A DNA stretch of 5,374 nt from an uncultured Eubacteriales bacterium (lineage in GTDB: Bacteria > Bacillota > Clostridia > Christensenellales > Aristaeellaceae): positions 1 to 5,374 of the forward strand of contig UQEF01000123.1 of assembly GCA_900540045.1 (NCBI GenBank), read 5' to 3'. Positions 1-5,374 of the stretch are shown here, one piece after another. The notes under the pieces were generated by a model. The model was not told the DNA's origin and searched no databases. It saw only the letters and a program-made list of their open reading frames with translations. Position numbers and translations under genes: made by a program. The stretch's first letter is position 1. Every line of letters starts with the position of its first letter.

Positions 1-50
1 GGTGGTATGATACAGAAGGGAAACAGATAGACACTGTTGTAATAATGAAC
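1..50. other. AT-rich segment of different origin, breaking the amidase gene
   Basis: These 50 bases contain 19 G or C (38%), against a clearly GC-rich composition in the rest of the window. The change coincides with the point where the amidase reading frame stops resembling its family. It could be the terminus of an insertion element whose body lies outside the window, a recombination joint, or low-quality sequence at a contig edge. I do not recognise it as the end of any named insertion sequence. Confidence 0.4.
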
Positions 51-395
51 CTCGCCCAGCGGGAAGGCCGGGCTGGTCTCGCTGTAGACATAGACCTCGC
101 TGCCGCTGGCGGTGGTGTTGGTGCTGGCGTTGCAGTGCAGGCTGATGAAATAATCGGCGGGCCAGCTGTTGGCCGCGTTAAGCCGGGCGGCCAGAGAGGT
201 GGCGTTGGAGGTTCCCAGCTGCTCGTCCGGCGAATTTCTTGACAGCCGGACTTCGAAATTGGGGTTAGCCCGCAGCAAATCGGCCAGCCGCACCCCTACC
301 TCGTAGGTCACATCCTGCTCCCGCACACCGTTGGCCTCCGCCCCGGCGTTGGGATTCGTAGGGTTGTGTCCCTGATCGATAAAGATTTTAATCAT
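1..395 (-). CDS. N-acetylmuramoyl-L-alanine amidase (Amidase_3 type), 3' end missing
   Basis: Partial gene: the start is inside the window and the 3' end runs off the left edge (131 full codons seen). The protein opens MIKIFIDQGHNP, typical of zinc-dependent Amidase_3 enzymes, which cut the bond between N-acetylmuramic acid and L-alanine in peptidoglycan. The expected zinc ligands are visible: His10 (DQGH), Glu26 (REQDV) and His87 (SLHCNA). The SGSEVYVY strand follows near residue 100. No signal peptide is seen, as in small clostridial or phage-type members of the family. The start has a modest AGGA eight bases upstream. After residue 115 (FPLGE) the family would continue into a helix and later a catalytic Glu in a VE(I/L)GF-like segment. 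Instead the last 16 residues (VHYYNSVYLF...) do not resemble the family, and the DNA there is AT-rich. The gene may be interrupted by an element beginning near base 50. Family confidence is high; intactness is doubtful. Confidence 0.85.
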   Translation of the reverse strand, partial: MIKIFIDQGHNPTNPNAGAEANGVREQDVTYEVGVRLADLLRANPNFEVRLSRNSPDEQLGTSNATSLAARLNAANSWPADYFISLHCNASTNTTASGSEVYVYSETSPAFPLGEVHYYNSVYLFPFCIIP

Positions 396-442
396 GGGCG
401 GAATCCTGCCTTTCTCAAAATGGAGTTCCTTCCACTATATGA

Positions 443-594
443 CGGGACGGCCGCCCCCGTTCCGCCGGTTTGACATTTCACGCGGACAATTACGCCGCCT
501 ATCTGGTCAAATCCAAGACGTTGGAGCGGATTTCTGAAAAGGATCAGCGAATGTGGCGGTGGAGCCCATCAAAAGCGGCTACGTCAAGCCATAA
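443..594 (+). pseudogene. Possible 3' remnant of an unrecognised gene, with a one-base frameshift
   Basis: From about base 443 one plus-strand frame reads through a coding-like stretch (FHADNYAAYLVKSKTLERIS, then EKDQ, ending near base 547). The adjacent frame then continues [14 protein letters not shown] to a TAA at 592-594. Adding one base near 548-550 would join the two into one smooth C-terminal segment. The stop sits six bases before a terminator hairpin whose plus-strand side is followed by T-rich sequence, as expected for a gene end. There is no credible start: the frame only has a TTG at 470 and a stop at 440-442. I do not recognise the family. Chance open sequence is the main alternative. 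Confidence 0.3.
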
Positions 595-2333
595 AAGAAG
601 GGTGCAAAACGCTTCGTTTTGCACCCTCTTTGCTGCTTTTTGGCACCTTTTTTGATATACAGAACGCGGCGGGGAACCATGCTCCCGCCGCGTTGCTGTC
701 GTCTTATATGCTGTCCACGATGGCCCGCGCCTCGGCGGCCAGGCGGCGGATGGCGTCGAAGTCTCCGGCGTCCAGCGCCGCTTCCGGCACGATCCAGCTG
801 CCGCCGCAGCAGACGATGTTCTTCTGCCGCAGGTAATCCCCCACGTTGGCCGGGCTGATGCCGCCGGTGCCCCGGCACATGCTTTGTCACCAGACTCACC
901 ACCGGCACAATCACCAGCCCCGCGATCATCGCCGCGGCCCCACTCATGGGCGCGAGGCTCATATCCCCCGCAACCAGCGGCGGCAGCAGCGAAATCAGCG
1001 CCCCGCCGATCACCCCGGCCCACGCGCCGGCCTTCGTCACCCCGCGCCACACAAGCCCGTAGAGGAACGGCGCCAGAAACGCCCCCGCAATCGTGCCCCA
1101 CGACAGCGACATCAGCGACACAATCGGCGTATCCTGCATCCAGAAGTTGATCGCCAGCGACAGCGCCACAAACGCCGCGCACAATACGCGCATCAGCAGC
1201 GTCGCGCCCCTGGGCCTGAGCTTTGCGACCGGCCCCACCAGGTCCAGCGTCACCACCGACGAGCTGGACAAAACCAGCGAGGTCAGCGTCGAGATGCTCG
1301 CCGAGAGCAGCAGCACCACAAACAGCCCCTGCACCGCGTCCGGGATGCCCACCACCGTGGGGTCGGTGAGCATGGCGGGCATGATGTCGTCCATGGACAT
1401 CGCCCCGCTCGCGACCAGGTCGTACAGCGTACCCGCGCCGTCCGGCGCGGCGATCCTGGCCAGCACCACGCGGCCGAAGCTGCCCGCGAAATACGCGCCG
1501 CCCGCCACGATCAGCGCAAAGGCGGTGGAGATCACCGTCGCGCGCTTCACGCTTCCCTCGTCGCGGATGGCGAAGAACTTGTGGATCATCTGCGGCATGC
1601 CCAAAACGCCCATGGAGGTGAGCAGCACGTTGCTTAGCAGCCACGACCCCTTGCCCTGAGGCGGCAGGAGCGACCCCACGCCCTCGGCGGCGAGCGCCTC
1701 GACGCCCTCGCCCACGCCGCCCGCGGCCCGCACGATGTACACCACCACCGCCGCGATGCCCGCCAGCATGATGAATCCCTGAATGAAGTCCGTCACCGCC
1801 GTGGCGCGGTATCCGCCCGCGAAGAGGTACACGGCGGACAGCAGCGCGATGGCCGTCACGCACCAGGCGTAGTCAAACCCGAACGCGCGCTGGAACATGC
1901 CGCCCAGCCCCTTGTACACGCTGGCCGAATACGGCAGGAGAAACACGAAGATAATCAGGCTCGCCAAAAGCCGCAGCCCCCGGCTGCGGTAGCGCTTTTC
2001 AAAGAAGCCGGGAATCGTGGCCGTGCCCAGCTTTTCGCCCATACGGCGGGTGGGGCGGGCCAGCAGCTTCCAGGCCAGCAGGCTTCCCACCAGCGCGTTG
2101 CCGATGCCGCACCATACGGCGGACAGCCCGCCCGTCCACCCGGTCGATCCCGCGTAGCCCACGATGATGACCGCGCTGAAATAACTGGCCCCGTAGCTCA
2201 GCGCGCTCAGCCACGGGCCCACGTTGCGCCCGCCCAGCAGAAATTCGTTCAGCGACAGCTTCTTTCGCGCCGTCAGCACGATCACCGCCACCATCATCAG
2301 GGCATAGAGCGCCAATACACCAATTTTCATCAT
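579..2333 (-). CDS. Sodium:solute symporter (SSS family), C-terminus replaced out of frame
   Basis: Membrane carrier of the SSS family (PutP/vSGLT fold) coupling Na+ entry to uptake of a small solute. Residues 1-484 are a complete transporter core with many hydrophobic spans: TM1 near 4-22, the [13 protein letters not shown] loop at 29-41, the [15 protein letters not shown] helix at 46-60, [11 protein letters not shown] at 135-145, [14 protein letters not shown] at 173-186, and a Ser/Thr-rich helix ([13 protein letters not shown]) near 342-354 where the Na2-site Ser/Thr is expected. The start is the ATGATG at 2333, preceded by AAGGATGG at a good distance. A longer frame from 2423 would add 30 unlikely residues lying within the leader. 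After Lys484 (base 882) the DNA becomes aldolase sequence read out of frame, giving about 100 arginine-rich residues up to a TAG at 579-581. Only the usual short cytoplasmic tail seems lost, so transport could persist. The substrate is unknown; the aldolase neighbour hints at a sugar acid (inference). Confidence 0.85.
   Translation of the reverse strand: MMKIGVLALYALMMVAVIVLTARKKLSLNEFLLGGRNVGPWLSALSYGASYFSAVIIVGYAGSTGWTGGLSAVWCGIGNALVGSLLAWKLLARPTRRMGEKLGTATIPGFFEKRYRSRGLRLLASLIIFVFLLPYSASVYKGLGGMFQRAFGFDYAWCVTAIALLSAVYLFAGGYRATAVTDFIQGFIMLAGIAAVVVYIVRAAGGVGEGVEALAAEGVGSLLPPQGKGSWLLSNVLLTSMGVLGMPQMIHKFFAIRDEGSVKRATVISTAFALIVAGGAYFAGSFGRVVLARIAAPDGAGTLYDLVASGAMSMDDIMPAMLTDPTVVGIPDAVQGLFVVLLLSASISTLTSLVLSSSSVVTLDLVGPVAKLRPRGATLLMRVLCAAFVALSLAINFWMQDTPIVSLMSLSWGTIAGAFLAPFLYGLVWRGVTKAGAWAGVIGGALISLLPPLVAGDMSLAPMSGAAAMIAGLVIVPVVSLVTKHVPGHRRHQPGQRGGLPAAEEHRLLRRQLDRAGSGAGRRRLRRHPPPGRRGAGHRGQHIRRQQRGGSMVPRRVLYIKKGAKKQQRGCKTKRFAPFFYGLT
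599..627. terminator. Bidirectional intrinsic terminator
   Basis: A near-perfect hairpin: bases 599-611 pair with 615-627 (13 bp, three-base loop; or a 12-bp stem with a five-base loop). On the minus strand the stem is followed by TTCTTTTAT, suitable for ending the symporter/aldolase transcript. On the plus strand it is followed by CTTTGCTGCTTTTT, suitable for the possible gene remnant ending at 594. It lies between convergent units. Confidence 0.8.
663..694 (-). terminator. Second hairpin just after the aldolase fragment
   Basis: Bases 663-673 (AACGCGGCGGG) pair perfectly with 684-694, an 11-bp GC-rich stem with a ten-base loop. It begins nine bases after the aldolase fragment's stop on the minus strand. 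The tail is only weakly T-rich (TTCTGTATAT), so it may be the original eda terminator or a 3'-stabilising hairpin upstream of the stronger one at 599-627. Confidence 0.5.
704..880 (-). pseudogene. 3' fragment of KDPG/KHG aldolase (eda-like)
   Basis: This minus-strand frame encodes about 58 residues: [17 protein letters not shown], then NIVCCGGSW(I)VP, then an acidic/alanine-rich C-terminal helix, ending in TAA (704-706). The TGGI..N..DYL segment and the GGSW.VP segment are hallmarks of the C-terminal third of 2-dehydro-3-deoxyphosphogluconate aldolase, the class I TIM-barrel enzyme that splits KDPG into pyruvate and glyceraldehyde 3-phosphate. The first roughly 150 residues, including the Schiff-base lysine, are absent. 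Upstream, the DNA switches directly into the symporter gene in a different frame. It has no ribosome site of its own and cannot be an active aldolase. The ATG at 880 is only where this frame becomes recognisable, not a proposed start. Confidence 0.85.
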
Positions 2334-2431
2334 TGTGAATCCATCCTTCCATCCTACAAAGACTGCAAACCCTGCTGCGGCGCCTTCCAATCCTCCCCGG
2401 AACGCCGGGAACTTCTGCCGCACTGCTTGTT

Positions 2432-2460
2432 ATGATACAGGATTCCGCCCGGCCTGACAA
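2432..2460 (-). promoter_or_regulatory. Promoter of the symporter gene
   Basis: On the minus strand, TTGTCA (2455-2460) and TATCAT (2432-2437) are separated by exactly 17 bases. Each matches five of six consensus positions for the housekeeping sigma factor. The start of transcription would be near 2425, giving a leader of about 90 bases before the ATG at 2333. Confidence 0.75.
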
Positions 2461-2518
2461 GGGGGGCGGCTGTATTTTGGGTGTTTTTCGGGAAGAATTG
2501 CGCCATCGGGGAAAACCC

Positions 2519-2547
2519 TTGACAAATCCGCCCTGCGAGGGTACAAT
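2519..2547 (+). promoter_or_regulatory. Promoter of tRNA-Arg
   Basis: A perfect -35 box TTGACA (2519-2524), a 17-base spacer and a -10 box TACAAT (2542-2547). Transcription should start near 2554, about 65 bases before the tRNA. It points away from the symporter promoter, with 58 bases between the two -35 boxes. Confidence 0.85.
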
Positions 2548-2618
2548 ATCCTCTGCCCGCAGCGCGGCGTACCGGGTCCCTCCGGCCTTTCCGTTTGCCG
2601 CACGGCGGGAGCTGTCGC

Positions 2619-2695
2619 GCGCCCGTAGCTCAGCTGGATAGAGCGTCAGACTCCGACTCTGAAGGCCATGCGTTCGAACCGCACCGGGCGTACCA
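2619..2695 (+). tRNA. tRNA-Arg (anticodon CCG)
   Basis: A 77-base tRNA with encoded CCA. It has a 7-bp acceptor stem (first pair G-U), a D arm GCTC/GAGC and an anticodon stem TCAGA/TCTGA. The loop CTCCGAC carries anticodon CCG at 2653-2655, which reads the arginine codon CGG. The T loop is TTCGAAC. The T stem ATGCG/CGCAC contains an A-C mismatch at its outermost pair. It has its own promoter and terminator, so it is a single-gene unit. A dedicated CGG reader fits a GC-rich genome. Confidence 0.95.
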
Positions 2696-2697
2696 CC

Positions 2698-2730
2698 AAA
2701 ACCCGCAAAGCCTTGCGCTTTGCGGGTTTT
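2698..2730 (+). terminator. Intrinsic terminator of tRNA-Arg
   Basis: Bases 2698-2711 pair perfectly with 2717-2730 (14 bp, five-base loop), starting three bases after the tRNA CCA. The 3' arm ends in TTTT. The A-tract on the 5' side would let it also work in reverse. Confidence 0.85.
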
Positions 2731-2898
2731 AGCATGCAGCCGGGTGCGCGGGCCTATTTTTGCCGGATGCTTTGGCTACGTGCGCAAACGCCCCGCCGCC
2801 CGGAGCCGGGCGATACGCATGCCCTTTGAAGGGGGCGGCCCGCCGGACCGCCCGAAAGGGGTTGCCAGGCTGCCCCGGAAGCCCGCACATCGAAAAAG
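2731..2898. other. GC-rich spacer between two terminators, no gene seen
   Basis: This stretch lies between the terminators of convergent tRNA units. It holds short inverted repeats only: CGCCCGG/CCGGGCG (about 2799-2814), CCCTT/AAGGG around 2822-2833, and GGGCGG/CCGCCC around 2833-2853. Short open frames here have no start signals or coding character. It may be degenerated sequence. Confidence 0.5.
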
Positions 2899-2922
2899 CC
2901 CTGTGAGGCATGCCTCACAGGG
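2893..2922 (-). terminator. Intrinsic terminator of the Met tRNA unit
   Basis: Bases 2899-2922 form a perfect 24-base palindrome (CCCTGTGAGGCA and its complement). On the minus strand it folds as a stem of about 10 bp and is followed by CTTTTTC (2893-2898). It starts four bases after the CCA of the elongator tRNA-Met. Confidence 0.9.
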
Positions 2923-2926
2923 TTTG

Positions 2927-3003
2927 TGGTAGCGGCGACTGGATTCGAACCAGTGACACTCCGGGTATGAACCGAATGCTCTAGCCAACTGAGCTACGCC
3001 GCC
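2927..3003 (-). tRNA. tRNA-Met, elongator (anticodon CAT)
   Basis: A 77-base tRNA with encoded CCA: acceptor GGCGGCG paired to CGCCGCT (first pair G-U), D arm GCTC/GAGC, anticodon stem TTCGG/CCGGA with loop TTCATAC (anticodon at 2967-2969), and T arm ACTGG-TTCGAAT-CCAGT. It lacks the initiator marks (a mismatched first pair and three consecutive G-C pairs next to the anticodon loop). It closely resembles elongator tRNA-Met of Bacillus type. A tRNA-Ile with modified CAT is possible but less likely. It is transcribed just after tRNA-fMet. Confidence 0.9.
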
Positions 3004-3007
3004 ATAC

Positions 3008-3084
<77 letters not shown>

Positions 3085-3111
3085 TCACTTGCCGCTCAAG
3101 CGGCGTTTATT

Positions 3112-3140
3112 ATCATAGCATAGGCCCGTCACTTTGTCAA
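3112..3140 (-). promoter_or_regulatory. Promoter of the fMet/Met tRNA unit
   Basis: On the minus strand there is a perfect TTGACA (3135-3140), a 17-base spacer and TATGAT (3112-3117). Transcription would start near 3105. The short transcribed leader contains a small hairpin (GCCGC/GCGGC within 3091-3104). The promoter is back to back with the proS promoter, with 69 bases between the -35 boxes. Confidence 0.85.
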
Positions 3141-3209
3141 TCGTTTTTTGGAAAAGACGCGCAATTTTTTTGAAGCGGCAGGCAGGCCGCGCGCAGCCTC
3201 ATTTCCCCG

Positions 3210-3238
3210 TTGCAAACCCCGGCCGTCTGTGGTAAAAT
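3210..3238 (+). promoter_or_regulatory. Promoter of the proS leader
   Basis: TTGCAA (3210-3215), a 17-base spacer and TAAAAT (3233-3238). The -35 matches four of six and the -10 five of six consensus positions. Start would be near 3245, just before the first leader helix, giving an untranslated leader of about 525 bases. Confidence 0.65.
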
Positions 3239-3517
3239 ACCCCCGTTCCCGGCCCCGCGCCGGAAACGCGCGAGAACCGCGCGCCCCCCTGTCCCGTGCC
3301 AAGAGAGCCGCCTCCCCGGCTGCGAGGGCGGTCACGGACCCCGGCGCGCCCCCGTCTCTGCGCTCCCTCGGCCAATCCCCGACGGCCCGCCCCCGATATC
3401 CGGCGCAAACAAAGGTGAAAACGCATTTTCGCGTTCAGATCGTCCCCTTCCGGGGAGGTTCGGAGGGCCCGCAGGCCCTCCGAGCTGCAATCGTATCGCC
3501 CGGCTTTGCTGGGCGGG

Positions 3518-3608
3518 CGGGGAGTTTGCGCCCAAGGCGCAAACATTCCTTACGCCGTCCGCCGCCCGGCGAGCCGGCGGCGAAGTAGGCGGACGGCGCA
3601 ACTCCCCG
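3518..3608 (+). other. Structured insert in the T-box leader (possible three-way junction)
   Basis: CGGGGAGTT (3518-3526) pairs with AACTCCCCG (3600-3608), enclosing two arms: TGCGCC/GGCGCA (3527-3532 with 3536-3541, loop CAA) and an 11-bp perfect stem (3553-3563 with 3588-3598). Alternative pairing extends the outer helix through GCGCC/GGCGC or the first arm to 9 bp, so the parts compete. It abuts Stem III. It may replace or enlarge the usual Stem II/IIA-B region, or be an inserted repeat. Confidence 0.5.
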
Positions 3609-3679
3609 TCGGAAAAGATCGGCGCCAGCCGAGCTTTTCCGACACGCTGAAAGCGTTTTAAGCCGGGTGGTACCGCGAA

Positions 3680-3740
3680 GGCTCCCTTCGTCCCAGCGCA
3701 TGGCTCAGGCCATGGCCGGGAGCATGGGAACCTGTTTTTT
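3680..3740 (+). terminator. Regulated terminator of the proS T-box
   Basis: A long hairpin: GGCTCCC 3680-3686 with GGGAACC 3726-3732 (one C-A mismatch), TCCC 3691-3694 with GGGA 3718-3721, and CATGGC 3699-3704 with GCCATG 3709-3714 capped by TCAG. It is followed by TG and six T (3735-3740). Its 5' arm uses the same bases as the antiterminator, so the two are mutually exclusive: the terminator forms when tRNA is charged, the antiterminator when it is not. Confidence 0.8.
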
Positions 3741-3770
3741 GTATCCGCACAAAGAAAGGAATGGCGCATC

Positions 3771-5219
3771 ATGGCAAAGGACACCGAAAAGAAGCAGGGC
3801 TTCGTGGAGCACATCACCCCGCGCGACGTGGATTTCTCCCAATGGTATACCGACGTGATTCTAAAGAGCGAGCTGGTCGACTACGCGCCGGTTCGCGGCT
3901 GCATGGTCATCCGCCCCTACGGCTTCGCCATCTGGGAGCGCATCAAGGAGCAGCTCGACCGCCGCTTCAAGGAAAGCGGCCACGAGAACGTCTACATGCC
4001 CATGCTCATCCCCGAAAGCCTGCTGCTCAAGGAGGCCGAGCACGTGGAGGGCTTCGCGCCGGAGGTGGCGTGGGTGACCCAGGGCGGCAGCGAGAAGCTG
4101 CAGGAGCGCCTGGCCGTGCGCCCCACGAGCGAGACGATCTTCTGCGCCATGTATTCCAAGTGGGTGGGCAGCTGGCGCGACCTGCCCATGAAGTACAACC
4201 AGTGGTGCAGCGTGATGCGCTGGGAAAAGAGCACGCGCCCGTTCCTTCGCACCAGCGAATTCCTCTGGCAGGAGGGCCACACCATCCACGCCACCGCCGA
4301 GGAGGCGCAGGAGGAGACCATGCGCATGCTCGACATCTACCGCGAGGTGGCCGAGGATGAGCTGGCCATGCCCGTGCTCGTGGGCCGCAAGAGCGACAAG
4401 GAGAAGTTCGCCGGCGCGCGCGCGACCTACAGCATGGAGGCCATGATGCAGGACGGCAAGGCCCTGCAGGCCGGCACCAGCCACAACTTCGGCACCAACT
4501 TCGCCGAGGCCTACAATATCCAGTACCTCAGCAAGGAGGGCAAGCTCACCTACGTCCATGAGACCAGCTGGGGCGTGTCCACCCGCCTCATCGGGGCCAT
4601 CATCATGACCCACGGCGACGAGCGCGGCCTCAAGCTCCCCCCGCACATCGCGCCCATTCAGGCCGTCATCGTGCCCGTGGCCGCGCACAAGGGCGGCGTG
4701 ATGGAGAAGTGCGCCGAGATCTACGACCAGCTCAGGGCCGCCGGCATCCGCGTCAAGCTCGATGACCGCGACACCCTCTCCCCCGGCTTCAAGTTCAACG
4801 ACTGGGAGCTCAAGGGCGTGCCCGTGCGCGTGGAGATCGGCCCGCGCGACGTGGAAAACGGCCAGTGCGTCGTGTTCCGCCGCGATACCTACGAAAAGCA
4901 GACCGTCGCCCTCGCGGAGCTGCCCGCCATGCTCCCCGGCCTTCTGGAGGATATCCAGCACAATATGTACGCCCTGGCCGACGCCTTCCGTCAGACCCGC
5001 ATCACCGACGTGCACAACATGGAGGAGCTCACCCGCGCCGTGGACGGCGGCTTCGCCCGCGCCATGTGGTGCGGCGACCGCGCCTGCGAGGACAAGATCA
5101 AGGAGCTGACCGCCGCCTCCAGCCGCAACATGCCCTTCGACCAGACCCCCATCGGGGATACCTGCGTGTGCTGCGGCAAGAAGGCCGACAAGCTCATCTA
5201 CTTCGCCCGTGCGTACTGA
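3771..5219 (+). CDS. proS: Proline--tRNA ligase, archaeal/eukaryote-type (ProS type 3)
   Basis: Intact 482-residue class II synthetase that activates proline with ATP and loads it on tRNA-Pro in the cytosol. The short form without the editing insertion of the long bacterial type is clear: catalytic core at about 15-290, with motif 1 around 60-82 (VYMPMLIP), the TSE loop at 119-121 (RPTSET), motif 2 at about 150-170 (RWE...FLRTSEFLWQEGH, Arg160) and motif 3 at about 266-286 (SWGVSTRLIGAIIMTHGD, Arg272). The anticodon-binding domain is at about 293-400 (APIQAVIVPV onward). The C-terminal zinc domain has Cys434, Cys439, Cys465 and Cys468 (C-x4-C and C-x2-C), and the chain ends in FARAY with the terminal tyrosine typical of this type. 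The start at 3771 is preceded by AGAAAGGA at 3753-3760. An ATG at 3761 is out of frame and too close to that site. No in-frame defect is seen. Expression should be controlled by the T-box leader; no other gene shares the transcript inside the window. Confidence 0.97.
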   Translation: MAKDTEKKQGFVEHITPRDVDFSQWYTDVILKSELVDYAPVRGCMVIRPYGFAIWERIKEQLDRRFKESGHENVYMPMLIPESLLLKEAEHVEGFAPEVAWVTQGGSEKLQERLAVRPTSETIFCAMYSKWVGSWRDLPMKYNQWCSVMRWEKSTRPFLRTSEFLWQEGHTIHATAEEAQEETMRMLDIYREVAEDELAMPVLVGRKSDKEKFAGARATYSMEAMMQDGKALQAGTSHNFGTNFAEAYNIQYLSKEGKLTYVHETSWGVSTRLIGAIIMTHGDERGLKLPPHIAPIQAVIVPVAAHKGGVMEKCAEIYDQLRAAGIRVKLDDRDTLSPGFKFNDWELKGVPVRVEIGPRDVENGQCVVFRRDTYEKQTVALAELPAMLPGLLEDIQHNMYALADAFRQTRITDVHNMEELTRAVDGGFARAMWCGDRACEDKIKELTAASSRNMPFDQTPIGDTCVCCGKKADKLIYFARAY

Positions 5220-5374
5220 TCCGCGCCCGAAGGGAGGGGCGCGCCCGGCGGACACCCCGGCCCCGCGCCCCGCGGGCAGCCCGGTCCCGGCAAACGCCGT
5301 ATCCCCGGCTGGCGGCACCGCCTACGCAAACGCCGCGCCCCCGGCGGTCTTGAGTTGAAATATCCTTGCCGGAA
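5220..5374. other. GC-rich region after proS, no gene seen
   Basis: Three bases after the proS stop, CGCGCCC (5222-5228) pairs with GGGCGCG (5237-5243), but no T tract follows, so it is not a convincing intrinsic terminator; it could be a Rho-type or 3'-protective hairpin. The rest is GC-rich with short repeats of CGCAAACGCCG type (around 5289 and 5325) and becomes AT-richer from about 5351. No coding frame with a start signal is evident. Confidence 0.4.

Larger units (their letters stand above)
3245..3741 (+). promoter_or_regulatory. T-box riboswitch leader of proS (long form)
   Basis: Regulatory RNA that senses uncharged tRNA, presumably tRNA-Pro. The near-invariant T-box GGGTGGTACCGCG is at 3665-3677. 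Its antiterminator can be drawn exactly: GGG 3665-3667 with CCC 3692-3694, a bulge at 3668-3675 whose TGGT pairs with an ACCA tRNA end, then CGAAGG 3676-3681 with CCTTCG 3685-3690. Stem III is 3608-3617 with 3634-3643, capped by CGGC/GCCG. Candidate Stem I has its base at 3256-3263 with 3341-3348, a mid-helix at 3291-3298 with 3333-3339, and an apical part AGAGAGCCGCC...GGCTGCGAGGGCGG (3302-3331) that resembles the conserved distal loop. A CCC run at 3339-3342 sits where the specifier codon belongs and would read proline. The usual AGTA loop E motif is not seen opposite it. A small hairpin at 3644-3656 precedes the switch. The leader is about twice the usual length. The T-box call is firm; the Stem I placement and specifier are tentative. 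Confidence 0.9.

Noticed and set aside
470..498. Plus-strand promoter starting at the TTGACA around 471
   Set aside because: No acceptable -10 box at 16-18 bases; the nearest match (GACAAT) is only nine bases away.
846..1659. Plus-strand open frames of 263 and 188 codons inside the symporter
   Set aside because: Antisense shadows with low-complexity composition and no start signals; the membrane-protein reading on the minus strand explains the sequence.
544..1863. 439-codon minus-strand frame overlapping the symporter
   Set aside because: Arg/Gly/Ala-rich shadow frame of the symporter gene. Only a short part near 704-880 is real (the aldolase end).
2333..2423. Upstream start for the symporter at 2423, adding 30 residues
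   Set aside because: The added residues are not membrane-like and would begin at the predicted transcription start. The ATG at 2333 has a good ribosome site and opens with the family-typical first helix.
3400..3600. CRISPR array or tandem repeat suggested by the series of hairpins
   Set aside because: The hairpin arms differ in sequence and spacing; there is no repeated unit with unique spacers.
3148..3817. Several 88-161 codon frames on both strands before proS
   Set aside because: They lie in the T-box leader, overlap each other, are Pro/Arg/Gly-rich and lack ribosome sites. The paired-helix structure explains the region better.
3761..4360. ATG at 3761 as the proS or an overlapping gene start
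   Set aside because: It is out of frame with proS, directly abuts the ribosome site and yields a His/Arg-rich shadow peptide.
3861..5318. 485-codon open frame on the minus strand opposite proS
   Set aside because: Its sequence is a Gly/Ala/His/Val-rich mirror of the proS codons in GC-rich DNA, with no ribosome site or recognisable domain. The plus-strand frame is unmistakably proS.

Overview
The window looks like chromosomal DNA from a high-GC Gram-positive anaerobe, most plausibly a clostridial (Firmicutes) gut-type lineage. The evidence is a T-box leader in front of an aminoacyl-tRNA synthetase gene, a short archaeal/eukaryote-type prolyl-tRNA synthetase with a C-terminal zinc domain, well-formed sigma-A-type promoters with 17-base spacers, intrinsic terminators, and CCA-encoding tRNA genes. 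No species can be named from the sequence alone.

Left third (1-2460), apparently a damaged segment. A minus-strand cell-wall amidase (Amidase_3 type) runs off the left edge and stops resembling its family at about base 50, where GC content falls abruptly. A possible frameshifted plus-strand gene end (443-594) faces the next minus-strand unit, and the two share a bidirectional terminator hairpin (599-627). The main minus-strand gene is a sodium:solute symporter (SSS family) with its own strong promoter. Its last codons are replaced, out of frame, by the 3' end of a KDPG aldolase (eda-like) gene. The simplest reading is a deletion between two neighbouring sugar-acid genes, leaving all symporter membrane segments plus an arginine-rich nonsense tail of about 100 residues. 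A chimeric assembly is the main alternative.

Middle (2461-3140), a tRNA block. A plus-strand tRNA-Arg(CCG) with promoter and terminator converges on a minus-strand pair, initiator tRNA-fMet then elongator tRNA-Met, four bases apart. The pair has one promoter and one terminator. The 168 bases between the two terminators (2731-2898) hold only short GC-rich inverted repeats.

Right part (3141-5374), proS and its leader. A promoter divergent from the Met tRNAs drives a leader of about 525 bases. It ends in a textbook T-box antiterminator/terminator switch and is followed by an intact proS (482 aa). The leader is about twice the usual T-box length. Between the candidate Stem I and Stem III it carries some 250 bases of strong hairpins, including what can be drawn as a closed three-way junction. 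The last 155 bases after proS hold no gene and no clear terminator.

The functional theme of the intact right half is translation: initiator and elongator Met tRNAs, an Arg tRNA, and a proline-charging enzyme that should be switched on when tRNA-Pro is uncharged. The two most interesting points are the symporter/aldolase fusion and the oversized, highly structured proS T-box leader.
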